The notes: generated by a model from the sequence alone, not told the origin. Shown: positions 44,177 through 53,739, counted from the first letter of the stretch. The stretch: 64,000 bases of DNA from Photobacterium marinum (GCF_000331515.1 NZ_AMZO01000030.1:38657-102656), one strand, 5' to 3'. Numbers and translations: made by a program.

Positions 44177-44413
44177 ATGGCAGTATTTCAATTCTTCCAT
44201 AACGGCAAAGTGCTTACTTACATCGATATCAATTCGGCAACCTGTCGTGAGGAGGAGAAGCAACTGAGAGAGCAGGGCTTTACGGATGTCGGCGACATTA
44301 TCCAGGCTGAAAATGCCAAAGTGGCAATCAAAAAGTTCCGAGACACTGAGTATGATGATTTGAAAGAGTATGCTGCGATCAGTGTACTTTGCTGTCTGGC
44401 AAACACCTTGTAG
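44177..44413 (+). CDS. Small hypothetical protein, 78 aa
   Basis: Not recognised. Soluble, with a beta-rich start MAVFQFFHNGKVLTYI and a helical remainder. Good ribosome-binding site (AAGGAG, 7 nt spacing). A MITE-like element abuts its ribosome-binding region, so its promoter must lie within or before that element. Confidence 0.6.
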   Translation: MAVFQFFHNGKVLTYIDINSATCREEEKQLREQGFTDVGDIIQAENAKVAIKKFRDTEYDDLKEYAAISVLCCLANTL

Positions 44414-44451
44414 ATGAAGTTATTTCTATAGCGTAAAGACTCAGCTCAAAT

Positions 44452-45021
44452 TCAGCATGCTTGTATCTTAAGTGGCAGGGTATTATCGGGCAGTAACAAG
44501 GTTGTCAGTTCAGAAATATCACCATTAAGCCAGAGCCTGATGCTGTTGAGCGGAATAAATACTGGCATCCGCGGATGGTAAGGCTGGCATGCTTTGTTAG
44601 CAGATGTGGTCAGAGTGACAAGGTGGGGAGTCGCGTATGGAAACCAGATCCCTGCCATATAAAGTGGCTTTCCCTGTGCGTGAGTAAAAAGATACTTTTG
44701 TTTGCGAGGGCTGCCCTCATCTCGCCATTCATACCAGCCGGAACAGGGAACAAGACAGCGATGGGTTTTCATCGCCAGACGGAATGTTTTTTTATCTCCG
44801 GCCGTTTCCCCCTTCGCGTTGATAATTAAATGTGTTGCCCAGTCGGGCTGAATACCCCAAATGGTGTCTTGCTGAATCAGTCTATTGCCGATCATTGCCA
44901 GCGTCGATACGGTTTGTGTCGGTCGCAAATTGATGTTGGTTTCGGTGGTAAATCTGACTCCGGTTTCCTCGTGTACCAAGGTATCCAGTGATGTACTGAC
45001 GACGCTGAACCTTCCGCACAT
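44452..45021 (-). CDS. yedK: SRAP-domain abasic-site response protein (YedK/HMCES-like)
   Basis: Forms a covalent crosslink to abasic sites in single-stranded DNA. Seen: 189 aa; MCGRF with catalytic Cys2, NLRPTQ, NAKGET, RCLVPCSGWYEW and the active-site His in HPRMPV, all in family order. Slightly short of the usual 220 aa. Monocistronic. It converges with the 78-aa ORF. Confidence 0.9.
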   Translation of the reverse strand: MCGRFSVVSTSLDTLVHEETGVRFTTETNINLRPTQTVSTLAMIGNRLIQQDTIWGIQPDWATHLIINAKGETAGDKKTFRLAMKTHRCLVPCSGWYEWRDEGSPRKQKYLFTHAQGKPLYMAGIWFPYATPHLVTLTTSANKACQPYHPRMPVFIPLNSIRLWLNGDISELTTLLLPDNTLPLKIQAC

Positions 45022-45270
45022 AATTCCTGCCCTGATTTAAGAACCGACTTAGATAGTTTTATCCCGAACTGAATTTCTATTGTTTCTGTTTTTATTCTAG
45101 TCCTTTGATTTTAAATATGATCATCAGCACAGAATTCAAATTTATAAATATATCAATCAATTGCATATAAAGGGGAGAGGTATAGAATGGATTGCCTAAG
45201 TTATTGTGTCGTATGACTTGATCCGACTGTGCAAAGGTCTTACGACATGCATAGGTAAGGAGTAGTTGTA

Positions 45271-46854
45271 ATGCGACAATTAATAAAAAATGCCAGAGTT
45301 ATCGATGGAATGGGCGGAGCTGCATTTAACGGTGATATTCTGCTGGAGGGACGCCTCATCTCTGATGTTGCCCCGGTTATTGATGCTGTTGTCGATGAGG
45401 TGATTGATGCGGCCGGTGCTTATGTTACGCCCGGATTTATTGATGTTCACAGCCATGCAGATTTAGCGACGTTTATTCCGCGAGGGTTTCAGCCCAAGGT
45501 TATGCAGGGAATTACGACCGAGCTGGTCGGCCTGTGTGGTCTTGGGGTGACACCTTTGCCCAAGGCACTTCAGCAGGAAGTACGTGATCGGTTAATCATA
45601 GGTAATCCGCCAATAGACTGGAACTGGGAAGATTACACGACATATTGCGCGGCATTGGAACAGCAGGGTCTTGAAGTTAATCTGTCTTCATTTTTGCCGC
45701 ATGGGCTGCTGCGTTATCAAATTTGCGGAAACAGCAGTGTACCGATGACAAAAGAGCAGCGTTGTCAGTTGGAAAAATTGGCTCACCGGGCGTTGTCAGC
45801 TGGTGCGCGTGGCATCAGTCTTGGACTTATTTACCATCCGGCGTTGTTCAGTGATAAAAAAGAGCTGCTGACTATGGCACAAGTGGCGGCAAAACACCGT
45901 AAGCCGCTGGTGGTTCATATGCGAAGTGAAAGTGATGAAATCATTGAAGCTTTGCAGGAAATGATAGCTATCAGCGAGCAGGCGGGCTGCCAGCTGCATA
46001 TTTCTCACCTTAAGCTCATTGGTCGCCGTAATGCCAGCAAATTGGATTCACTGCTCGCCCTGATTGACCGTCATGATCTGACGTTTGATCAGTATCCATA
46101 CCACTATGGCAGTACAACGCTGTTTTCTATTCTGCCACCGGCATTGATTCGTGCTTATGAACCTGAAGCTTTGATGCAGGCTCTGCAAGAGCCGGATGTC
46201 CGGCGTCAGGTGAGAGACTGGTTTGCCGAACGTATTTTGCCAGAGGCAGGGGAGCCGTGGGATAACCTGCCGGCGCTGGTTGATTGGGAAAACATTCTGA
46301 TTTGTGAAGTGGAAAGTGAAGAGGCACACCAGTGGCTGGGACGTTCTGTCAGTGATTGTGCCAGCCAGTTGGATCAGGATCCGGTGGATTTTGTGCTGGA
46401 TTTGTTGGTCAGTGAGCGGGGTAATGTCCGTATGATTGACTACTTCATGGATGAATCCCTGGTTGAGAAAATCTTTACTCATCCTTGTGGTATGGTTGGT
46501 ACCGATACCATCTTTGGCGGACGGTTGCACCCTAGAGTCAGCGGCACATTTCCCCGTATTCTGAGTCAGTTTGTTAATCAGCGTGGCTTATTGCCGATAG
46601 AAAAAGCCGTCCATAAGATGACAGCGCTGAGCGCAGAGACATTCGGACTTCATTATCGAGGCAAAATCGCAGCAGGAAACTATGCAGATCTCTGTCTGTT
46701 TGGTGATAACTTCCGTGATAATGCGACAGTCGAGGCCCCTGAGCTTTATGCCAGTGGCCTGTGTGATTTGTGGATTAACGGTAAAAGGAAGGTGGCTCAG
46801 GGTGATTATCTCAAAACCCGCTCCGGGCTGGTGTTGCACCACATGACCTTATGA
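45271..46854 (+). CDS. N-acyl-D-amino-acid deacylase (D-aminoacylase family)
   Basis: Amidohydrolase releasing D-amino acids from N-acyl forms. Seen: 527 aa; metal motif VHSHAD near residue 60, an early small beta domain, VHMRSESDE and LHISHLK with metal His residues, MVGTDTIFGGRLHPR and a terminal Gly-rich closing (AAGNYADLCLF). No signal peptide, so cytosolic. AAGGAG site. No transporter beside it. A 10-bp hairpin (46884-46914) and a 16-bp tandem repeat (CCGATATTTAATTGCG, 46922-46953, second copy two mismatches) follow. Confidence 0.87.
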   Translation: MRQLIKNARVIDGMGGAAFNGDILLEGRLISDVAPVIDAVVDEVIDAAGAYVTPGFIDVHSHADLATFIPRGFQPKVMQGITTELVGLCGLGVTPLPKALQQEVRDRLIIGNPPIDWNWEDYTTYCAALEQQGLEVNLSSFLPHGLLRYQICGNSSVPMTKEQRCQLEKLAHRALSAGARGISLGLIYHPALFSDKKELLTMAQVAAKHRKPLVVHMRSESDEIIEALQEMIAISEQAGCQLHISHLKLIGRRNASKLDSLLALIDRHDLTFDQYPYHYGSTTLFSILPPALIRAYEPEALMQALQEPDVRRQVRDWFAERILPEAGEPWDNLPALVDWENILICEVESEEAHQWLGRSVSDCASQLDQDPVDFVLDLLVSERGNVRMIDYFMDESLVEKIFTHPCGMVGTDTIFGGRLHPRVSGTFPRILSQFVNQRGLLPIEKAVHKMTALSAETFGLHYRGKIAAGNYADLCLFGDNFRDNATVEAPELYASGLCDLWINGKRKVAQGDYLKTRSGLVLHHMTL

Positions 46855-46965
46855 GTCACTTTACGGTCTGTGAGCCAATAAAAGTTAACCGATACACTCA
46901 CTGATCGGGTTAACGTCAGTGCCGATATTTAATTGCGCTGATATTTAACTGCGTAAGGTTTTTGC

Positions 46966-47142
46966 TTACTTCTGCTGACCTTGCGCCCCGACGTTAATTT
47001 CATCGTCAGCTTTTGATTTCTGTGCGCGCTCCTGTGCTTGTTTTTCATGTAAAGCCTCGATCAGTTTACGGTCGAGTTCGGCAAAATACAGGTCTTCTTC
47101 TGCTTTTCCTTTCAGGCGCATTTGTTGTGTAAAGTCAGCCAT
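46966..47142 (-). CDS. Small conserved-looking hypothetical protein, 58 aa
   Basis: Charged, alpha-helical (ADFTQQMRLKGKAEEDLYFAELDRKLI), coiled-coil-like, no signal peptide. Start: ATG at 47142, since AGGGGG is 7 nt upstream; an ATG two codons earlier sits on that site. It resembles short Gln/Glu-rich proteins common in Vibrionaceae; function unknown. The next 311 bp upstream are non-coding, with a weak hairpin near 47218 and a terminator at 47393. Confidence 0.6.
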   Translation of the reverse strand: MADFTQQMRLKGKAEEDLYFAELDRKLIEALHEKQAQERAQKSKADDEINVGAQGQQK

Positions 47143-47392
47143 ATCCATTCCCCCTCAACAATCCTGTCAATTTAATATTAGCCCAAGATTTTTAGGGGTA
47201 TTGGTCTCAACAGGCAGACCTGACGACAGGTTTTAAGAATGAGAGGTACGTTTATTTTGGAACTGAAGCTCAGGGTATATGGAATGATAGGTTAGTTCAG
47301 GTTTCCACCTGTTATTGGCCGTGTATTTAAATTTTTGATTTTACGAGGTTTGTACTGGTGGTTGAGTAGTTCCACTGAATGAGCGACATAAG

Positions 47393-47422
47393 AAAACCGC
47401 TTATCGAAATAAGCGGTTTTTC
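47393..47422 (-). terminator. Intrinsic terminator of the large secreted-protein gene
   Basis: Perfect 12-bp stem AAAACCGCTTAT/ATAAGCGGTTTT with 4-nt CGAA loop, flanked by A and T runs. Usable in both directions. Confidence 0.88.
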
Positions 47423-47453
47423 GTTAGTTGTAATGATTATTGGAAGTTAAAAA

Positions 47454-49538
47454 TTATTGGTTAGCACCAGGCTGAACTTCCCCGTGGATAACCCATGGGT
47501 CATCACCAAGAGCCAGAGCATCTTTATCCTGCCAGGTAGTGCTAATCGTTGGGATATTAGCTGCGGTAGGTAATGTAAGAAGTGACGCACCGGCCAGGCT
47601 TAGGCCCGAGTTGGTACAATCAGTTACACCGCCTGCTGCCGGCAGGAAGCGTTTATCGATGCCGGTTGCTTTCAGTACATAGCTGTTATTGTTACTGTCG
47701 GTATAAACTTCGGTGCCGTCAGCAATGCTGAACTGTGCATTCCACTGACCATTGGTTTGTTCCCAAGGAATACCATGCAGGTTACCCGGACCATGGTACT
47801 CCATACGAACTTGTGTACTATCGTTAGCAGACTCACCATTGCGGTCATTAGCGGTCTGGTGGGTGTAAATAAAGTTAACCGGTTTGTCGAACTCGTAGAA
47901 GCTTTGAGCTGTCGTGCTCTTTAGCATTGTCAGCTGGCTCCAGCTGTCGACACCCATTTCCCAACGATAAGTGACAAGGCTCTGACCATTCAGGTCATCC
48001 CAGCTGGTTACAGAGCTTGCATCTGTGCTAAGAACAAACTCACCGCTTGATGCTCCCCAGAAGTCTTGATCATTGCTCAGATCGCCACGGGTGAAGTTAA
48101 GCTTAACCGGCTGACCTGAAAGCTTCAGGGTCATATCCTGTGGATCAATGGTGTAAGCAATGCCGGTTGATGATGGATCTTCATAGGCTTGAGTGAAGTT
48201 CCAGTTCAGCGCATCATTCAGGCTGATATTGCTCTGCGGACAGTTGCCGTAACAGACCAGGTTAATGGCACCGCTGTTGAAAATAGCATCATTAGCACGG
48301 ACAGTTTCATTGGTTGTGTAGGCAACTTTATGCTGACCGCTACCATTACCCAGATAGTTGATGTTCTGGCGTAGGAGAGGTGACCAGAAATAGGTATTTG
48401 CAGTTATTCCTGCGTCGCTACCGTCAGGGTTGCCATTGCCGTCATCGGCCTGGAACTGAGCGGCGCTTTCTACCCAGTGAATGATGGTCTGGTTGCTGCC
48501 ATTCCAGTATTCAAATTTTTCACCATCTCGTAGGGTACGTTGACCTTTGGTCTGGCGAACCAGTTTACCTGGCGCGGTTACCACTGTGTAGCTTTCGCCT
48601 TTGTCATCGGTGATCGTTGTTGGCGGAACATAGCCTTGTTGCTGCTGTTCTTCAGTCCAGATTCCCCACTCGCCGATGAAGCCGTGTTGAGGCTGGCCGG
48701 TTATCGATGAGATGTAATCGAAGTTGAAGCCGGCTTTAATATCTAACAGTTCACCGGTCACTTTGTTAAACAGTGAATAGCTGTGAACATTTTCACGAGG
48801 GTTATTTCGGCTCAGGCAAACTTCCGGGTTACTGCCTGCCTGTTTTAGGTAAAAGTCCTGGTTATAGGCCAGTTTGAATTCAATTGGTACCGGCGGGTTC
48901 TGGCTCCAGTCCATGCCTTTGGTTTTACCACGACCGCTATTGCCCTGAGCATCATCAATCTGAACAATTGCAGCTTGCTCCATGGTATTACTACCGTCTT
49001 GGAATGTGTTGATCAGGCTGATTACGTTTTGACCATTCTGAACTGAGATGTTTAGATCACCTTTGTCCGGACCGGTTGCGTGTTTAAAGGTGAAGCGAAG
49101 TGCGCCGAAAGGGCTGGTAGGACCGGGAGCTGCTGAAACACTGGTGTTAACTATGTACTGACCGTCAGTTTCTTCAGAATCCTGGAACCAGACAGATACG
49201 TTTTGCGGACTTTGACTATCAGCACGGCTGGAGCTGACAACCACTTCGGAGAAAGCGATTTTACCGGATGAGGCTTGTGAGCTGTCGCTTTCCCTGCTTT
49301 CACACTGGGCTGAATCTACCAGGGCGCGATAGTTGGCGTTACCAAAGTTCTCAGCTCCGGTTGCTTTCATGATACAAAGCAGCATATTCGCCATATTTAA
49401 AGGCTCTGCTGCCTGCTCACCTACATAACTGTCAGTTACAGTGTTTGAGTAATCCGTACCAGCATCGTTGTATGCGGCAACGCTCTGTGCTGAAAAAAGT
49501 ACGCTGGCAATCGCGGATGCCAAATATAACTTCTTCAT
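47454..49538 (-). CDS. Large secreted protein of unknown function, 694 aa
   Basis: Not recognised. Signal peptide 1-22 (cleavage near VAA-YND), no lipobox. Gln-, Asn-, Ser- and Trp-rich, beta-rich, with a few Cys residues (such as CYGNC) and a poly-Gln patch (EEQQQQGYVPP). No membrane helix after the signal. Could be an extracellular or outer-membrane-associated protein, possibly adhesive. AAGGA 8 nt before the ATG. A frameshifted small lipoprotein ORF lies 23 bp upstream on the same strand. Confidence 0.8.
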   Translation of the reverse strand: MKKLYLASAIASVLFSAQSVAAYNDAGTDYSNTVTDSYVGEQAAEPLNMANMLLCIMKATGAENFGNANYRALVDSAQCESRESDSSQASSGKIAFSEVVVSSSRADSQSPQNVSVWFQDSEETDGQYIVNTSVSAAPGPTSPFGALRFTFKHATGPDKGDLNISVQNGQNVISLINTFQDGSNTMEQAAIVQIDDAQGNSGRGKTKGMDWSQNPPVPIEFKLAYNQDFYLKQAGSNPEVCLSRNNPRENVHSYSLFNKVTGELLDIKAGFNFDYISSITGQPQHGFIGEWGIWTEEQQQQGYVPPTTITDDKGESYTVVTAPGKLVRQTKGQRTLRDGEKFEYWNGSNQTIIHWVESAAQFQADDGNGNPDGSDAGITANTYFWSPLLRQNINYLGNGSGQHKVAYTTNETVRANDAIFNSGAINLVCYGNCPQSNISLNDALNWNFTQAYEDPSSTGIAYTIDPQDMTLKLSGQPVKLNFTRGDLSNDQDFWGASSGEFVLSTDASSVTSWDDLNGQSLVTYRWEMGVDSWSQLTMLKSTTAQSFYEFDKPVNFIYTHQTANDRNGESANDSTQVRMEYHGPGNLHGIPWEQTNGQWNAQFSIADGTEVYTDSNNNSYVLKATGIDKRFLPAAGGVTDCTNSGLSLAGASLLTLPTAANIPTISTTWQDKDALALGDDPWVIHGEVQPGANQ

Positions 49539-49561
49539 TTTTAATTCCTTTTAATTTGGTT

Positions 49562-49709
49562 TTAGTTCACAACACTAACTGTTGAAGGGGTGCTGATACC
49601 TTCTACATTCTTAGTAGTAACTTCGCCAGAGCTGCTTCCTCCGCTATTACAGGCAGTTACCGCAAAACTAAAAATAACCAAAAATAATAAGCGCTTGATT
49701 AAACTCATA
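49562..49709 (-). pseudogene. Frameshifted small lipoprotein ORF
   Basis: ATG at 49709 with GAGGA 8 nt upstream starts MSLIKRLL. A run of six T on the coding strand (49680-49685) then shifts the frame and stops after 13 codons. Removing one T gives MSLIKRLLFLVIFSFAVTAC, a lipoprotein signal with lipobox VTAC, followed by a Gly/Ser-rich tail of 27 residues to a TAA. So it looks like a 48-aa lipoprotein broken by one base, or switched by slippage, or a sequence error. Confidence 0.6.
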
Positions 49710-50425
49710 GATACATCCTCTGTTAGACACGTTAAATAACAGCTCGGTTTGAAAAAACAAACTGGAATAAATCAATTAATATGGGGTTAATAGTTATGGC
49801 AATTAGTTGATTATGGTGATTTCGCCATCCATTTTGCTATGGGTTTATATTTATAATATACGGCAGAAGTAAAAAAAACTTAATTATTGATTTATTGGTG
49901 TGGTTTTTTGTCAAAATAATTAAACTATTTTCGTCATTTTAATGTCGTTGTGCGACATTAAAATGACGACTTTAAACTCTAATTAAATTAGTCGTTTATG
50001 TCTGCATTGTATTTGTGGTAACAGTATTGCTATATACTAAATGTATAACAAATAGATAAATTATTGAGATGTAATTGTATTTTAAAGTCATCGAAAAAGT
50101 TTAGTTCTTTATAAGTGGTTTATATTTGCTAAAGTTAATATTCAAACTGCTGTTTAATTTTAATTGAGTAAATATTCTATTTTTGTTTATTTGATTTTTC
50201 TTTAATTTATATTCGTGATCTGGATTCAGTTTATATGTTTTTTTATTCTAACTGTTAATTGTCATGTAACCGTAATAAAAGTGTCATATTTAAGCGTCTG
50301 GAGTTGATATTAAGGTTTTTGATATAAATCTAAGTTCTGTGCATCGAGTCATTGAATATGTGTCGACTTGTATGATAAATATGTCCTCTTATTTTGCACT
50401 TTTGAAATGGTGACAGAGAGGAAGT
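49710..50425. other. AT-rich intergenic region
   Basis: About 715 bp, very AT-rich, no ORF. It contains a perfect 17-bp inverted repeat (49931-49969). The start is the promoter side of the secreted-protein gene, and the end that of the tRNA-binding protein gene. Confidence 0.5.
49931..49969. repeat. Perfect 17-bp inverted repeat
   Basis: TCGTCATTTTAATGTCG and its exact complement CGACATTAAAATGACGA, separated by 5 nt. No T run on either side, so it is more likely an operator or RNA structure than a terminator. Confidence 0.75.
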
Positions 50426-50779
50426 ATGGAAGTAGCACCAATTAAACCTACGATTAGCTTTGATGATTTTTCAAAAATCGATATTCGTGTAGGTACCATA
50501 GAACGGGTAGAGGATGTTGAAGGCGCGGATCAGCTTGTTCGCCTTATCGTCAATTTTGGCGATCACAAACGTAAGATTCTATCCGGTATCAAGCAGGAGC
50601 GAGAGAATCCGGCTGAAATCGAAGGCTTGCAGGCTCTTTTTGTTGTTAATCTGCCACCACGAAAAATACGCGGTGAAGTTTCAGAAGGTATGTTGTTCGA
50701 CATTGGCTATGAAGATGGCATTCTGCCAGCATTGGCTATGCCAGAAAGGCCAGTACCTAACGGCTCCCGCCTGGGGTAA
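50426..50779 (+). CDS. CsaA/EMAP-II-type tRNA-binding protein
   Basis: Stand-alone OB-fold tRNA-binding domain. Seen: 117 aa; FDDFSKIDIRVGTIERVEDVEGAD, LIVNFGDHKRKILSGI, ALFVVNLPPRKIRGEVSEGML and the closing VPNGSRLG, all typical of CsaA/YgjH. It probably binds tRNA; a chaperone-like role is claimed for B. subtilis CsaA. GAGG site. The next ORF begins 2 nt past its stop, so they form an operon. Confidence 0.9.
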   Translation: MEVAPIKPTISFDDFSKIDIRVGTIERVEDVEGADQLVRLIVNFGDHKRKILSGIKQERENPAEIEGLQALFVVNLPPRKIRGEVSEGMLFDIGYEDGILPALAMPERPVPNGSRLG

Positions 50780-50781
50780 GA

Positions 50782-51123
50782 ATGCAAGAACTGAGTACCT
50801 ATATCCGGGCTGTTCATCAGTGTAATGAGCTGTTATCTGTTGTAAAACAACAGACTGAAACGAACAGTTATCAGGATGGTGACATTGAAGTGAACAGGGC
50901 AGAAACCCTGTTTACTTTTGATAACGGAGTGAAGTTGCGATACTCCGTAGAAAGAGATGACTCAACCGACGAACCTGAAGTGAACAATGACCTTGTATGC
51001 GAAGAGTGTTGGATTAGCTATGAAGTTATTGATGGTGCTGAACAGGTTATCCGTCCGCGTCGAAAGATCTTTTACAATGCCTGCCAGGAAAAGTTTTATC
51101 TCAAATTGCTTATGAGCCGATAA
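50782..51123 (+). CDS. Hypothetical protein, 113 aa
   Basis: Not recognised. Soluble and acidic in the middle (ERDDSTDEPEVNNDL) with CEEC and a late Cys. Translation is probably coupled to the tRNA-binding protein gene (2-nt gap, no separate ribosome-binding site). No membrane segment. Confidence 0.75.
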   Translation: MQELSTYIRAVHQCNELLSVVKQQTETNSYQDGDIEVNRAETLFTFDNGVKLRYSVERDDSTDEPEVNNDLVCEECWISYEVIDGAEQVIRPRRKIFYNACQEKFYLKLLMSR

Positions 51124-51143
51124 GCCAATCTGTTAAATATTAA

Positions 51144-51158
51144 TGATAATTGATATCA
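51144..51158. promoter_or_regulatory. Fur-like box upstream of secreted-protein gene
   Basis: TGATAATTGATATCA matches the Fur 7-1-7 pattern TGATAAT-N-ATTATCA at 12 of 14 positions. It ends 76 bp before the next ORF's ATG and 20 bp past the preceding stop. Confidence 0.5.
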
Positions 51159-51234
51159 TTTGTGCGTTTTTGTCATTCGTTCGCTATTGCGTCGGATGAC
51201 ATGATGCTCACGATTTAACAGGACAAAAAAATAA

Positions 51235-51717
51235 ATGAGAACAGCATTTTTCCTTCTCTCTATAACTCTTACTGCATTTCAGGCAAATGCCGCTCTTGAA
51301 CTAAAAGATGAATACGAAGCCTGGAGTCATTATGAATCTCAGGACGTAACTACTGGTAAGCCGGTTATCATTGGTGTTGCTGATGCAAAAAGTGACGGTG
51401 ATGTTGATACCGTCGCACTTCGTTGTACTTATGAAGGAGTGAATCTTTTATTTTTCAAATCGATGAAGCGTGAAGAACCCGGCTATCAGGCAAAAGCCAG
51501 TATAGATAATGGTGATGCCTTTAACGTGGATGTTTGGGTAAAGGGCAGCACTCATTGGGCCACAATGCCTGAGAAACAAATTGAAACCGCTGTAAAGGGG
51601 GAAAAGCTGATTGTTACGCTCCAAGGCACATCTGATAAAGAACAAGTAACAGTCTCATTGAATGGATTCGAAAAGATGTACCAGGTACTAGCTCCAACCT
51701 GTAAAGAAAACGTATAA
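51235..51717 (+). CDS. Exported protein of unknown function, 160 aa
   Basis: Seen: signal peptide 1-20 (FQANA-ALE), then a compact beta-rich domain with a pair of Cys (about residues 63 and 156) likely to form a disulfide. The layout resembles the VasI/TagO or IalB-like exported domains, though I would not assign it. A Fur-like box upstream suggests it is made under iron limitation. No obvious ribosome-binding site (AGGACAAAAAAATAA is distant). Strong terminator follows. Confidence 0.75.
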   Translation: MRTAFFLLSITLTAFQANAALELKDEYEAWSHYESQDVTTGKPVIIGVADAKSDGDVDTVALRCTYEGVNLLFFKSMKREEPGYQAKASIDNGDAFNVDVWVKGSTHWATMPEKQIETAVKGEKLIVTLQGTSDKEQVTVSLNGFEKMYQVLAPTCKENV

Positions 51718-51759
51718 ATCAGATAAGCAACCATTTGTTCAGTTCATTGTTCATAAAGA

Positions 51760-51787
51760 AAAGCAGCCATTTGGCTGCTTTTTTTGG
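51760..51787. terminator. Bidirectional intrinsic terminator
   Basis: Perfect stem AAAGCAGCCA/TGGCTGCTTT with a 2-nt loop, then TTTTT, between convergent genes. Confidence 0.88.
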
Positions 51788-51817
51788 GGATGAACAAATT
51801 TGTGAGTTGAATTACGA

Positions 51818-53500
51818 TTAAAACTCAGCATCAACCTTAAATTGCATCGGCTCGTGGGTGATAGGGTGTTCCAGTTCTAACATTTCGGCGTGAAGGTGCA
51901 GGCGGTTTGCTTTTACACCGTAAAGATCATCACCAACCATTGGGGTATGCAGCCCTTCAGTATGGGCACAATGAACCCTTAATTGATGGGTTCGACCGGT
52001 TTTCGGGTACAACTGTACTTTGGTTTGGTTATCTTTTCGCTCAAGCACTTCCCATTTGGTTTCCGCGTGTTTGCCGTGCTGGTGGCAGACAAGCTGACGG
52101 GGTCTGTCGTTCAGGTCGCCACGAAGCGGCAGGTTAATGATGCCCTCATCCTGCTCAATGATACCGTCGAGTAGGGCAACATAGCGCTTTTGCACCGTGC
52201 GTTGAATAAATTGCTTCTGTAGGCTCTTGTTGGCTCTTTTTGTCAGCGCGATCACCATCAGGCCGGATGTCGACATATCCAGCCTGTGGACGATAAGCGG
52301 ACCCGTAGCATCAGGGAAACGTTGTTTCATTCGCAGGTAAACGGAGTCTTCAATGGTTTTCCCCGGCACGGACAAAAATTCGGCCGGTTTGTTGACCACG
52401 GCCATGTCGCCATCTTCGTAGATCACCTCAACCTGCTTACCTTCGCCCGGATTTGTCAGTAACGGGTTTTCATCAACGTCTAAACCAACCAGCATGTGAG
52501 CTAGAATCGGTTGGCACTTGCCCTGACAGGAAGGGTAGAAGTTCTTATGCTGGCGGATTTCTGATTTAGGCGATGTTCCCCACCAGAATTCAGCCATAGC
52601 CAGTGGTTTCATTCCCCACTTAAACGCATATTGAAGAAGCTTAGGTGCAGCACATTCGCCGGCCGCAGCTGGTGGTACTCCTTGAGTTGTGTTGACGAAA
52701 ACTTCGCCCAGGTCTTTTTCCTCACCGAGAATATTTAGAAAACGATACTGCTCGAATAATTTTTGCTGCAGGGCGGCGGACAGGTTTTTGCGTTTATCTT
52801 TAAGTTGTTCGATTTCTTTAGTCAGTAACTCAAGCTGCTGCTGGGCGTGTTGAATACTTGCTTCACATTCCAGTTTCAGATCTCGCAGTTGAAGCTTTTC
52901 GATGATACTTTCCTGACTGAGCTGGTTTTTAGCAGCCTCAAGCTCTTCACCACATAGCTCAGCTTCCGCTGCCGCTCTTTTCGCCTTTCTGATTTTTCGG
53001 GCTTCGATCATTTTGCTGCGGTGAGCTTCAATCTGTTCATTTGCTGTTTGTTGTGCCACAGACAGCGCTTGCGTTAGCTCATTGAGTTGCGGATTAGCTT
53101 CCAGTGTTTTTATCTGAGCGTTAATACCGTTGATCTCATCTTGCCCGATCAGGAAAAAGCTGTTTTCGGTCAGCATGTCGAACACTGGCGGAACAAAATG
53201 CGGCAACAGGTTTTTCTCTGCCATCTTGCCGGAAAAAGCCGATAAATAGCCTATCTCACCATGTTTATTCTCCACCAGAAGCACACCAAACATTTTACCG
53301 ACCGCAGTGCCAGTATCACCATTCAGACCAAAGTTATGCTGCCAGTTGGTTTGAGTTTCCAGATGCTCTTGAAGTTCTTTTGCTGCCAGCATACATAACG
53401 GGTGTGGCTCATAGTAGAACGGGAACGTAAAACGCTCAGGTAAGCTGAATGAATCGATAGAGGCTTTAAAAGGTGTAAAACAGTGTTCCGGGGAGTGCAT
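51818..53500 (-). CDS. RluA-family pseudouridine synthase with long coiled-coil N-terminus
   Basis: Converts uridine to pseudouridine in RNA. Seen: 560 aa, more than twice RluA's 219. Residues 1-125 and 265-340 are unassigned, 125-260 form a predicted coiled coil (LEANPQLNELTQAL to QLKDKRKNL), and the catalytic domain lies at about 340-560 with HRLDMSTSGL (catalytic Asp) and KTGRTHQLRVH. The long form occurs in Vibrionaceae; its RNA target is unknown. Start at 53500. Confidence 0.87.
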   Translation of the reverse strand: MHSPEHCFTPFKASIDSFSLPERFTFPFYYEPHPLCMLAAKELQEHLETQTNWQHNFGLNGDTGTAVGKMFGVLLVENKHGEIGYLSAFSGKMAEKNLLPHFVPPVFDMLTENSFFLIGQDEINGINAQIKTLEANPQLNELTQALSVAQQTANEQIEAHRSKMIEARKIRKAKRAAAEAELCGEELEAAKNQLSQESIIEKLQLRDLKLECEASIQHAQQQLELLTKEIEQLKDKRKNLSAALQQKLFEQYRFLNILGEEKDLGEVFVNTTQGVPPAAAGECAAPKLLQYAFKWGMKPLAMAEFWWGTSPKSEIRQHKNFYPSCQGKCQPILAHMLVGLDVDENPLLTNPGEGKQVEVIYEDGDMAVVNKPAEFLSVPGKTIEDSVYLRMKQRFPDATGPLIVHRLDMSTSGLMVIALTKRANKSLQKQFIQRTVQKRYVALLDGIIEQDEGIINLPLRGDLNDRPRQLVCHQHGKHAETKWEVLERKDNQTKVQLYPKTGRTHQLRVHCAHTEGLHTPMVGDDLYGVKANRLHLHAEMLELEHPITHEPMQFKVDAEF

Positions 53501-53739
53501 AGGCTGATCTATTGTGATGAAAGTTGTGCTATTCAGATTCGGTTTGAACGGCGGTTATGGCGGGCAATTCTAACCTTTTGTTACTCAGATATCACTAATA
53601 CGATGAAGAGGCGTGGGAATGGGCGGAACAGGGTTTGCCTTTGCTTCTTGTTCTTTTCCTGTGTTCTTCAGCCAGTAATTTCTTTAAATAGGCTCAACCC
53701 AACTAATATGTTGATATCAGGCTTAAGTGGGAGATTGTT

